Below the pieces are notes generated by a model. That model saw only the letters and a list, made by a program, of their open reading frames with translations. It had not been told where the DNA came from and made no database searches. A program made the position numbers and the translations under genes. From assembly GCA_036653075.1 (NCBI GenBank), contig JAVVUQ010000051.1, forward strand, positions 1 to 11,444: a stretch of 11,444 bases of DNA, written 5' to 3'. Position 1 is the stretch's first letter. Every line of letters begins with the position of its first letter. This DNA is from JAVVUQ01 sp036653075. Lineage in GTDB: Bacteria; Bacillota; Clostridia; Christensenellales; CAG-314. Of this stretch, positions 1 through 6,689 are shown one piece after another.

Positions 1-171
1 ATGGAAGACAGAACTTTAGTGTGCAAAGATTGCGGAAAAGAGTTTGTTTTTACAGCTGGAGAACAAGAGTTCTTTAAGCAGAAAGGTTTTGACACCGATC
101 CGGTTAGATGTCCGGATTGTCGTCGTAATAGAAAACAACAACAACGTAGTGGAAGAGAAAGAAATTATTAA
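1..171 (+). CDS. Small zinc-ribbon protein, 56 aa
   Basis: The ATG at base 1 opens a 56-residue ORF ending TAA, followed at once by a second in-frame TAA. Two cysteine knuckles are visible, CKDC (C8, C11) and CPDC (C37, C40), spaced as in a treble-clef/zinc-ribbon that binds one Zn2+. The middle holds the EFVFTAGEQEFF motif, and the tail is basic and Gln/Arg rich (residues 41-54). This matches the short 'probable zinc-ribbon domain' proteins common in Clostridia. Their function is not established; nucleic-acid binding is an inference from the basic tail. The N-terminus matches the family start, so the protein is probably complete although its RBS and promoter lie outside the window. It ends in a strong terminator, so it is transcriptionally separate from the helicase downstream. 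Confidence 0.85.
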   Translation: MEDRTLVCKDCGKEFVFTAGEQEFFKQKGFDTDPVRCPDCRRNRKQQQRSGRERNY

Positions 172-183
172 TAAGATTTCTTA

Positions 184-211
184 GGGAATGCGAAAGCGTT
201 CCCTTTTTTTT
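184..211 (+). terminator. Intrinsic terminator of the zinc-ribbon gene
   Basis: An 8-bp stem GGGAATGC / GCGTTCCC (one G-U pair) closed by a GAAA tetraloop is followed directly by eight T residues (204-211). It starts 13 bases after the stop codon. This is a textbook Rho-independent terminator on the + strand. Confidence 0.95.
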
Positions 212-373
212 CGTCCACGCTGTTATGTAAGAACAAATTTAAGATTTCTACTGAATTTTAATCGGTTTTAATCGATTACAGAGTACGAATGTACACAAAG
301 CAATTTTGATAATATTATATAAAGTATTATCTAAATGAATTTACTTTTGTGTATGTGATAACTTGCAATTATT

Positions 374-403
374 TTGAATTACTATTAAAAGTAACGTTAT
401 ATT
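374..403 (+). promoter_or_regulatory. Candidate promoter of the helicase gene, element 1
   Basis: TTGAAT (374-379) is separated by 18 bases from TATATT (398-403). The spacer carries the palindrome TAACGTTA (392-399) just before the -10. A near-copy lies 59 bases downstream. The match is fair, but such matches are common by chance in AT-rich DNA. Confidence 0.4.
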
Positions 404-429
404 GAGAAAGGGTCGCAAATAAGCATAAT

Positions 430-461
430 TTGATAGTTTATTATTAAAATAACGTTATAAT
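430..461 (+). promoter_or_regulatory. Candidate promoter-like element 2 (repeat copy)
   Basis: TTGATA (430-435) and TATAAT (456-461) flank a second copy of the TATTAAAA-TAACGTTATA core. The spacing is 20 bases, longer than the usual 16-18, so this copy is a weaker promoter candidate despite a perfect -10. It could instead be a regulatory repeat. Confidence 0.3.
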
Positions 462-678
462 AAAGTCACATTATAATTTATATAACAAGTATTATCAATT
501 ATGATATCGCTTTTTCATTAAATAAAAAATGCAAAACCGTCGCATATAATAATCGAGATTGATTTAAGTAGCTGTTGATAATGTCATCAGTTGCATAAAG
601 CTGCAGTAATTATGGTCTTAATCAGTTCGGAAATCTGCCATAGTCATAAAAATTTAAAAAAACAATTAGGAGAAAATT

Positions 679-2700
679 TTGAATAAAACATTTGAAGAAC
701 TGAATTTAAAACCAGAAATTCTGTCAGCGTTGACAGATATGGGCTTTACTGAGCCAACGGATATACAATCGGAAGTTATTCCGTATGTATACGATGGGCG
801 AGATTGCTTAGCGCAAGCGCCGACGGGAACGGGAAAAACGTGCGCATTCGGCATACCAATTTTAAGTAAAATTGAAGTCGATAACCAAGACATACAAGTT
901 TTAATTATGTGTCCAACAAGAGAACTTGTAATGCAAACAGAAGCTGAACTAAATAAAGTAGCTAAATATATACGTAACATTAAGATTTTAGCTATATATG
1001 GCGGTCAAAATATCGAAAAACAGTTAGTTGGATTACGCAGACGTCCACAAATCGTTGTGGGAACAACTGGTAGAATTATGGATCACTTGCGCAGAAGAAC
1101 TTTAAAGTTGGGCGGAGTTAAAACATTAGTGCTTGATGAAGCAGATGAAATGTTGAATATGGGCTTTAGAGAGGATATTGACGTAATTTTATCTTCAACA
1201 GTGACTCAACACCAAACTATTTTGTTTTCAGCTACTATACCAAAAGAAATTTTGGAAATATCAAAATTATACCAAAATAATCCTATTAATATCAAAACAA
1301 CTTTACACGAAAATGATATGCCGCCTATTACGCAGTATTATTTAAAGGTTTCTGAGAGTAGAAAAGCCGATGCGTTACTTGCATTGATGAAAGAAAATGA
1401 TTTTCATTTAGTTTTGGTTTTTTGCAATACCAAGCGTAAAGTGGATGAACTTAATGATATTCTCAATTCTTGCGATTATGTAGCTGAAGCGCTTCACGGT
1501 GATTTAAGGCAACGTGAACGAGATTCAATTATGAAACGGTTTCGTAGCGGTGATATTAATATCTTAGTAGCTACCGATGTCGCGGCTCGAGGTATTGACG
1601 TTGAGGGAATTGAAGCAGTTTTCAATTATGACCTTCCACGAGAATTAGAGTATTATGTTCATCGTGTCGGTAGAACGGCAAGAGCGAATAAATCAGGCAT
1701 TTCTTATTCGTTTATAGAATCAAGAGGTTCAAATAGAATTAAGGAAATTGAAAGATTTACAAAAAATAAAATGACAGAGATTTTAGATCCTAATAAAGAC
1801 GGATTTGCTATTGAAGAAAGAAAACTGCAAGCGGCTTTTAAATCGGCTAATGGAAACATCGCTCCTTTTACAAAGTTAGTAAAAGAAAAATTAGAGATAT
1901 ATAACGAACAAAATTCTTCGTCGATTGGATTATTAGAATTATGCGGCGCGCTATTGAAATTAGAAAGCTCCTCGTATGAGGAAACGACGACAAAAGATTC
2001 AAACAACTCGAAAGCGGAAAAAACGTCAAGTAAGTCAAGTAGAGGTTCACGCAATCTAAGCGATGATTCTACTCGTTATTTTTTAAACGTTGGCTCAAAA
2101 GATGGATTAAATGAATCGGATATTTCTAAAGCAATCGTATCCAAAACAAACATTTGCGCCGATGATATCATTGCAATCAAAGTATTAGATATGTGCTCTT
2201 TTGCTGAAATTGTAAATGGTTTCAATACCGATATGCTGTCACTGATTGGCGCTAATATAGGTAAACGTAAACTCAACGTTGAATTAGCGACAGGTAAAAA
2301 AACGTCGGACAATAAAGGTAAATTTTCCAAAAGGAGTAACGATACGCCAAACAAAAAATATAGTATCGAAACTAAACCGTTTGAAAAATATTCCATTAAT
2401 GAAAGATCGTTTGAAAATAACTATTCAAAAGAGAATAAAACAATGGAAAAACAACTTTTAATCGAAACTATACCCTTTGAAAAGAAATATTCCATTAATG
2501 ATAAAAAACCGTTTGATAAGAGATTTAGCGTTGACGAAAAAAGAGCGCCTAAAAAGAATTATACGGTAGACGGAAAGAAATCGACTAAAAAGACGTATAC
2601 CGATAACGAAAGAAAATCTAAAAGGGTTATGATTGACGGCGTAAAAGTATCTGCAAAAAAATCAGGCGCTAAAACAGAAAAAGAAACAGCGGATATTTAA
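679..2700 (+). CDS. DEAD-box ATP-dependent RNA helicase
   Basis: A 673-residue RNA helicase of the DeaD/CshA/DbpA kind, which uses ATP to unwind short RNA duplexes in the cytoplasm (ribosome assembly, mRNA decay, cold adaptation in relatives). Visible motifs in order: Q motif around Q30, motif I APTGTGKT (47-54), Ia PTREL (79-83), DEAD (153-156), SAT (184-186), VFCNTK (247-252), ATDVAARGID (298-307) and HRVGRTAR (328-335). Motif Ib reads TTGR (129-132) rather than the usual TPGR. Residues about 466-538 match the DbpA-type RNA-binding domain (RYFLNVGSKDGL ... GKRKLNVELA). Residues about 545-667 form a Lys/Arg-rich, probably disordered tail with imperfect repeats. The start is TTG with AGGAG (668-672) six bases upstream; no in-frame ATG competes. 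It appears monocistronic. The helicase call is secure; the exact paralogue name is not, so no symbol is given. Confidence 0.96.
   Translation: MNKTFEELNLKPEILSALTDMGFTEPTDIQSEVIPYVYDGRDCLAQAPTGTGKTCAFGIPILSKIEVDNQDIQVLIMCPTRELVMQTEAELNKVAKYIRNIKILAIYGGQNIEKQLVGLRRRPQIVVGTTGRIMDHLRRRTLKLGGVKTLVLDEADEMLNMGFREDIDVILSSTVTQHQTILFSATIPKEILEISKLYQNNPINIKTTLHENDMPPITQYYLKVSESRKADALLALMKENDFHLVLVFCNTKRKVDELNDILNSCDYVAEALHGDLRQRERDSIMKRFRSGDINILVATDVAARGIDVEGIEAVFNYDLPRELEYYVHRVGRTARANKSGISYSFIESRGSNRIKEIERFTKNKMTEILDPNKDGFAIEERKLQAAFKSANGNIAPFTKLVKEKLEIYNEQNSSSIGLLELCGALLKLESSSYEETTTKDSNNSKAEKTSSKSSRGSRNLSDDSTRYFLNVGSKDGLNESDISKAIVSKTNICADDIIAIKVLDMCSFAEIVNGFNTDMLSLIGANIGKRKLNVELATGKKTSDNKGKFSKRSNDTPNKKYSIETKPFEKYSINERSFENNYSKENKTMEKQLLIETIPFEKKYSINDKKPFDKRFSVDEKRAPKKNYTVDGKKSTKKTYTDNERKSKRVMIDGVKVSAKKSGAKTEKETADI
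2365..2503 (+). repeat. Internal duplication in the helicase tail
   Basis: A block starting ATCGAAACTA at 2365 recurs at 2461, an offset of 96 bases (32 codons). About 40 bases match, with one in-frame 3-base insertion and a few substitutions. It encodes IETKPFEKYSINE and IETIPFEKKYSIND. Further decayed copies of the KKxYSxxxK pattern run on to about residue 645. Confidence 0.8.
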
Positions 2701-3000
2701 TATTAAATACATCATCTTATATGTATGATAGTATATTAAATAGGTATATTGAATGTTATATTAATAAGTATTATATCGAATATAATGCAAATTTATATAT
2801 AAAAAATACGATAATAAAACAAAACAATAAATAGGACACATAAAGCAAGCAAAAAAGGTAATAGAAGTAATAATATATATAATGAATTAGCATTAACGTC
2901 AAATAACAGTGTTTTTATGAGTTTAATTATAAATAGAACAGTATAAAATGATGATCTAAATGCTATTTCGCTAAATTTTATTTTTTTATCTTATAATTGC
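2701..3000. other. AT-rich gap after the helicase gene, no gene called
   Basis: The stretch before the lipoprotein promoter is almost pure A/T and holds no GC-rich terminator. Small A/T hairpins such as ATACAT/ATGTAT just after the helicase stop lack a T run. A stop-to-stop open frame on the minus strand (2793-2990) would encode a Leu/Phe/Ile-rich peptide, but it has no ATG, GTG or plausible RBS, so it is not called. Confidence 0.5.
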
Positions 3001-3029
3001 TTGCATTTTCAATTTTTCTACTGTATAAT
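3001..3029 (+). promoter_or_regulatory. Sigma-A promoter of the lipoprotein gene
   Basis: TTGCAT (3001-3006), a 17-base spacer and a perfect TATAAT (3024-3029). Transcription would begin near 3036, leaving a leader of about 110 nt before the ATG at 3148. Confidence 0.75.
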
Positions 3030-3049
3030 ATAGCGGTATGTAACTTACT

Positions 3050-3122
3050 GTCTGCCTATATACATTTTTAGAGAAAAATGCAGCAAAGATTTCTTTATTA
3101 CGTAGAAATACGGCTGACGGAC
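3050..3122 (+). promoter_or_regulatory. Possible structured leader (three-way junction)
   Basis: Hand folding finds a closing stem GTCTG (3050-3054) with CGGAC (3118-3122). Inside it lies a perfect 7-bp hairpin CATTTTT/AAAAATG with loop AGAG (3063-3080), and a 6-bp hairpin ATTTCT/AGAAAT with a 9-base loop (3089-3109). The junction strands are CCTATATA, CAGCAAAG and ACGGCTGA. The RBS AGGAG (3134-3138) follows 11 bases after the closing stem. It matches no riboswitch class I can name; it may be a new element or chance pairing. Confidence 0.35.
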
Positions 3123-3147
3123 GAATAATAATTAGGAGTTTCACAAT

Positions 3148-4455
3148 ATGACAAAAAAAACAATCCTCATTATCTTAACCGTACTTGCGCTCGTTTTAGT
3201 TTGCGCTTGCACAGGTGAGAATTACAACAGTTTTAAACCTCTTACAATGCCCACAGGCAGCGCAGTTGTCAACAACGGCGGCCTCGTTGTACGTATCGGA
3301 GAATATACCTATTTCGTAAACGGCGTAGTTGCCGCTACTGGCGATAATACTTATAATAAAGTAACCGAAGGCGCAATTTGCCGCATTAAAACCGATGATA
3401 TTATGAAAGAAAAGCCATTAGTAGAAATCGTTGTTCCAAAGATTTGCTATCAAGGCGAAGTGTCGTCGACAGGCTTATTTGTGAAGAAAGACAGAATTTA
3501 TTTTACTACGCCAAGCGTTGAAAAAAACAATAATGGTGAAATTAAAAATTCTGAATTACAAGTTATGTCAGCAAAATTTGATGGCAGTGGCGTTGAAGTA
3601 TATCTTTCTATTCCAGTCAATACTATTGCAGTATATCTTATGGATAGCGGCGAAGGTGTTTATTGTGTTTATCTTAATGGCGATAAAGTTATGGGCGCGC
3701 AATTGCAAAAGAATGCTAAGGCGACAGAACTTGCTAAAGATATTACCGCTATTAAAATAGACGGTAAAGACGTTTATATGACACAAAAAATTAAATATAA
3801 AAATGCTCAAGACGAAGATATGGACGAAACATACAACAAGCTTTTAAAATTCAGCATAGGCGGCAAAGTAGTTGAGCTTTTAGACGGAAGTAAAGCGGTT
3901 GCTAATGTTCCTGATATTATGTATGCGCTTGTTACAGCAGCTGATGGTAAAATTTATTATACGGCAACGGGCGCAGTTGAAGCTTACGCTGGAACTTTTG
4001 TTTACGACACAAAAGAAAAACGCTTAAGCCAAACAGCCAATACTTCCATATTACCGTATAAAGAAGGATTTTTGATGGTTAATGGTAGCTTTGTTTGTTA
4101 TATTACTTATAACGAAGAAACAAAGGTTACAACATCAACAAAAATGATTTATACAAGTAGCTGGACTCCAAAGTTTATCGTTGATAATTACGCTTATTAT
4201 GTAAATTCTAATATTTTGTATAAAGCGGAACTTAACGAAGAAAAAATTAGCGAAGGAAAAGCTCTCCATACTACAACAATGACAGCAACTACCGTTTCAT
4301 ATGATGTTATCGGAACTGACGTTTTCTTTGTTAGCTCGGCAAACAGCAAAATATATGTTGCGAATTTTGAAAAAGTTGAAGGCAAAGATGATAAAATAGT
4401 AGAAACACTTGTCGCTTACGTCGTTGAAGAAAAAAAGATAGACGAGAAAAACTAA
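3148..4455 (+). CDS. Secreted lipoprotein with repeated Y-[YF] motifs
   Basis: A 435-residue predicted lipoprotein. The N-terminus is MTKK, then a hydrophobic stretch (5-18) and the lipobox LVCAC, placing the lipidated cysteine at C21; the mature protein would sit on the outer face of the membrane. The rest shows repeating short strands of the type xxIYF/xxYYV: EYTYFVNG, DRIYFTTPS, GVYCVYLNG, KDVYMTQ, GKIYYTATG, NYAYYVNS and TDVFFVSS, separated by about 40-60 residues. That pattern resembles the DUF5050-like beta-propeller proteins of Clostridia, but the assignment is an inference. No catalytic motif is visible and the function is unknown. The RBS AGGAG (3134-3138) lies nine bases before the ATG. 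It has its own promoter and terminator, so it is monocistronic. The lipoprotein call is secure, the fold moderately so. Confidence 0.85.
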   Translation: MTKKTILIILTVLALVLVCACTGENYNSFKPLTMPTGSAVVNNGGLVVRIGEYTYFVNGVVAATGDNTYNKVTEGAICRIKTDDIMKEKPLVEIVVPKICYQGEVSSTGLFVKKDRIYFTTPSVEKNNNGEIKNSELQVMSAKFDGSGVEVYLSIPVNTIAVYLMDSGEGVYCVYLNGDKVMGAQLQKNAKATELAKDITAIKIDGKDVYMTQKIKYKNAQDEDMDETYNKLLKFSIGGKVVELLDGSKAVANVPDIMYALVTAADGKIYYTATGAVEAYAGTFVYDTKEKRLSQTANTSILPYKEGFLMVNGSFVCYITYNEETKVTTSTKMIYTSSWTPKFIVDNYAYYVNSNILYKAELNEEKISEGKALHTTTMTATTVSYDVIGTDVFFVSSANSKIYVANFEKVEGKDDKIVETLVAYVVEEKKIDEKN

Positions 4456-4488
4456 GTTTATATTTAAAATTTAAATTTGAATAATTAA

Positions 4489-4532
4489 AAACCGCTTCGC
4501 TATTGTTATGTAGTTAAGCGGTTTATTTTTTT
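4489..4532 (+). terminator. Terminator of the lipoprotein gene
   Basis: AAACCGCTT (4489-4497) pairs perfectly with AAGCGGTTT (4516-4524) around an 18-base loop. After one A comes a run of seven T (4526-4532). The preceding A run means the hairpin could also stop transcription coming from the other strand. Confidence 0.88.
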
Positions 4533-4548
4533 AAAAAATATATATACG

Positions 4549-4704
4549 GATATTAATTTTTTATAAATATATAAAGATATTAATTTTTATAAATATATAA
4601 AAATATTAATTTTTATAAATATATAAAGATATTAATTTTTATAAATATATAAATATATTGATTTATTATAAATATATATTGATGCTAATTTATTATATTT
4701 AATA
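4549..4704. repeat. 26-bp tandem repeat array between convergent terminators
   Basis: Units begin at 4549 (27 bp), 4576, 4602 and 4628 (26 bp each), with at most single differences, and run on into one or two decayed copies to about 4704. Each unit contains TTTATA-AATA-TATAAA, a small inverted repeat. The array fills the gap between the lipoprotein terminator and the upp terminator. No coding potential is seen. Confidence 0.9.
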
Positions 4705-4716
4705 AATTAGCGATTG

Positions 4717-4744
4717 AAAAAAATGGAAACAAACAAGTTTCCAT
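4717..4744 (-). terminator. Terminator of upp
   Basis: Read on the minus strand, ATGGAAAC and GTTTCCAT form an 8-bp stem with a 6-base loop (4723-4744). A T run follows (4717-4723 as A on the + strand, the last base shared with the stem). It lies about 15 bases after the upp stop codon. Confidence 0.9.
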
Positions 4745-4759
4745 ATTACTGCGCATAAA

Positions 4760-5389
4760 TTATTTTGTTCCAAATAGACGGTCGCCTGCATCGCCAAGTC
4801 CTGGTAAAATATATCCATTTTCATTTAAACAACGGTCTTGGTGAGCGCAATATATTTGTACGTCAGGATGCGCTCTATGCACATTCAAAACGCCTTCAGG
4901 AGCGCATATTATATTCATAAGCTTAATTCGTTTACACCCAGCTTTTTTTAATATATTTATAGCGGCGATTGCCGAGCCACCCGTAGCTAACATAGGGTCA
5001 ACTATTATAGCGACTTTATTTGCTATTCCATCAGGTAACTTGCAATAATACTCTTTAGGCTCAAGAGTATCGTGGTCACGATAAACTCCGATATGCCCAA
5101 CTCTCGAGTTAGGGTATAATGTCAATATTCCGTTTACCATACCTAATCCAGCGCGTAAAACAGGCACAATTGCCAAAGCGTCTTCTTTAATAACAGTTTG
5201 CTCACACATCTCAAGCGGCGTTTCTACCGTTACTGTACGTGTTGGCAAATCATTAAGCGTTTCATACGCCATCAACATTGTAATTTCAGTGACAAGCTCT
5301 CTAAATAACTTCGTATCGGTGTTTTTATCACGCAAATATGCAACTTTGTGATTAATAAGCGGATGCGAAAAAATTGTGACATTATCCAT
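4760..5389 (-). CDS. upp: Uracil phosphoribosyltransferase
   Basis: A 209-residue cytosolic enzyme making UMP from uracil and PRPP in pyrimidine salvage (EC 2.4.2.9). The length is the usual one for the family. Diagnostic segments are VLRAGLGM (77-84), YRDHDTLEP (103-111), the PRPP-binding loop VDPMLATGGSA (130-140) and the C-terminal uracil-binding region GYILPGLGDAGDRLFGTK (192-209). All are intact, so it should be active. The ATG is preceded by AGAGG (5397-5401 on the complement) at seven bases. It has its own sigma-A promoter and terminator; the next gene upstream on this strand, ddh, is about 350 bases away, so the two are probably separate transcripts. No attenuator of the PyrR type is recognisable in the short leader. 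Confidence 0.98.
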   Translation of the reverse strand: MDNVTIFSHPLINHKVAYLRDKNTDTKLFRELVTEITMLMAYETLNDLPTRTVTVETPLEMCEQTVIKEDALAIVPVLRAGLGMVNGILTLYPNSRVGHIGVYRDHDTLEPKEYYCKLPDGIANKVAIIVDPMLATGGSAIAAINILKKAGCKRIKLMNIICAPEGVLNVHRAHPDVQIYCAHQDRCLNENGYILPGLGDAGDRLFGTK

Positions 5390-5419
5390 TTTTTTACCTC
5401 TTTATAAATGTATATAAAT

Positions 5420-5448
5420 AAAGTAACATAATTCTTGCATTTTGTCAA
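5420..5448 (-). promoter_or_regulatory. Sigma-A promoter of upp
   Basis: On the minus strand a perfect -35 TTGACA (complement of 5443-5448), a 17-base spacer and -10 TACTTT (complement of 5420-5425). Transcription would start near 5412, giving a leader of only about 20-25 nt. The -35 merges with a TTGACAAAATGCAAG sequence related to the inverted repeats upstream. Confidence 0.75.
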
Positions 5449-5735
5449 TTATTTCGAGCTGTACTACTTAATCTTATCTATAATTATACACAATTTTTCT
5501 ATACGATATAAATTGCAAAATGCAACAAATCGATACGATATGAAATCACATAACGCAATATATACATTATTAATTGCAAAATGCAATACCTTGCGCAATA
5601 ATAATTATTGTAAATGTGTCACCAATGTTAGAGTTGGCGTTACCAACAGCCGACTTAATGAAACCAACTTGCAAGTTCGTGATAAATTGTTAAATTAAAC
5701 TTTTGAAATCAACTTAAGATTTTATTATTTTGCGA
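5449..5735. other. Gap between ddh and the upp promoter, with palindromes
   Basis: An open frame of 87 codons on the + strand (5435-5698) starts inside the upp promoter, has no RBS and no family-like sequence, so it is not called. The gap holds two identical AATTGCAAAATGCAA copies, a GTTGG-CGTTA-CCAAC hairpin (5633-5647) and a perfect 12-bp palindrome AACTTGCAAGTT (5666-5677). No clear terminator for ddh is seen. Confidence 0.5.
5511..5586. repeat. Two copies of inverted repeat TTGCA-AAA-TGCAA
   Basis: AATTGCAAAATGCAA occurs identically at 5511-5525 and 5572-5586, 61 bases apart. Each carries the inverted repeat TTGCA/TGCAA around AAA. A related sequence, ACAAAATGCAA, lies on the other strand across the upp -35 (5434-5448). 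Operator-like, but no regulator is identified. Confidence 0.6.
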
Positions 5736-6689
5736 TTAGAGATAGTTAAGGCTGTTATTTAAAAGATAATTTAAAGGGATATCGTAAATAGTTTTAGCGC
5801 CTATTTGTCCTTCACGATTCAAGCGGATAATAGCGGGTAAAAATGCTGCCATTATACTTGCGGTAAAATCTGAATTGTTTTCAGTTTTGAGTTTAAAAAG
5901 TAGTTGTGATTGCGGTTCAAAAATATTACGTATTACCATTCCTTGATGCGAGAGATTTTTTTTCATCAAATGTATAGTTTCCTCGCTTACAAACTTAATT
6001 TTAGTTTTGTATGGTTCAAAATAATCGGGCATTGATACGATTTCGTGATATACACGTTTTTTATCTGCGCTTAAATTTAAAGAAACATAACACATTCGAG
6101 TATGTAGCGATAGCGAATTTTCAATATTTTTTCCCTTTAAAGCTGCGTTTTGTTTGCGTTTATTTGGAATAGTAAACTGCAAAGCGTCACAAACCCCTTC
6201 AATTTGCTTGAGCGCTTGTGTGTGTCCAGAGCTTACCCCTTTTCCCCAAAAATTTGTAGTTTCGCCATAAGGAAACATAACAGCAAAAAAAGCGCGCATA
6301 ATAGACATTATTCCCGGGTCCCAGCCACAAGAAATAAGCGAAATTTTTTTACTTTCATTACAAATAGGTTGTAAAATATTAAAGTAATCACCAATACGGT
6401 TATGATTATCAAAACTATCAATAGTATTAAATAATTTAGCTACTTTTATTGTTGTAGGAATCAAATCTGTTGCGCTTCCTACTGTTACCGCCACAGCATC
6501 TAATTTGCCATAATATTGTTCAATATTAGCTACATTATCTATTATAGTATTACCCGAAACTTCAATCTCGTCAGCTTTTCGCCGAGAAAACACAACAGAA
6601 ACACGCATATTATTGCAAATTGTAATTTTACGATAAAGAGCTTTTCCTAAATTACCATAACCTATTATTCCGATATTAAATTTTTCCAT
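5736..6689 (-). CDS. ddh: meso-Diaminopimelate D-dehydrogenase
   Basis: A 317-residue NADPH-dependent enzyme (EC 1.4.1.16). In the biosynthetic direction it reductively aminates L-2-amino-6-oxopimelate (tetrahydrodipicolinate in its open form) to meso-DAP in one step, for peptidoglycan and lysine. The Rossmann nucleotide loop GIIGYGNLGK is at 7-16, followed by SRRK (35-38). Family-specific segments are GSATD (71-75), DSFDNH (91-96), CGWDPGIMSI (121-130), WGKGVSSGHTQALKQI (148-163), MPDYF (220-224) and DFTASIMAAF (274-283). Length and order agree with characterised Ddh enzymes such as that of Corynebacterium glutamicum. The ATG has GGAG (complement of 6696-6699) six bases upstream. No clear promoter is seen between it and the divergent holin gene. 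The call implies a meso-DAP cell wall. Confidence 0.95.
   Translation of the reverse strand: MEKFNIGIIGYGNLGKALYRKITICNNMRVSVVFSRRKADEIEVSGNTIIDNVANIEQYYGKLDAVAVTVGSATDLIPTTIKVAKLFNTIDSFDNHNRIGDYFNILQPICNESKKISLISCGWDPGIMSIMRAFFAVMFPYGETTNFWGKGVSSGHTQALKQIEGVCDALQFTIPNKRKQNAALKGKNIENSLSLHTRMCYVSLNLSADKKRVYHEIVSMPDYFEPYKTKIKFVSEETIHLMKKNLSHQGMVIRNIFEPQSQLLFKLKTENNSDFTASIMAAFLPAIIRLNREGQIGAKTIYDIPLNYLLNNSLNYL

Larger units (their letters stand above)
212..678 (+). other. 467-base gap and leader before the helicase gene
   Basis: There is no convincing gene on either strand here. The gap holds two promoter-like elements built on a direct repeat (374-403 and 430-461), an isolated TATAAT (545-550) without a good -35, and a possible hairpin near the start codon. 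In that hairpin TATGG (611-615) pairs with CCATA (638-642), and CAG (623-625) with CTG (635-637). An RBS AGGAG (668-672) lies six bases before the TTG start. If either upstream promoter is used, the leader would be more than 200 nt. Confidence 0.5.

Noticed and set aside
281..294. GAGTACGAATGT resembles GAGTGCGAATGT at 7561, near the EAL gene transcription start
   Set aside because: Eleven of twelve bases agree, but flanks do not, and the first copy has no matching promoter. Probably chance.
1704..2396. Minus-strand open frames inside the helicase gene
   Set aside because: Shadows of a gene whose helicase motifs and RNA-binding domain run through the same bases on the + strand.
5435..5698. 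87-codon open frame on the + strand
   Set aside because: It starts within the upp promoter, has no RBS and reads as low-complexity Asn/Tyr/Ile sequence with no family-like pattern.
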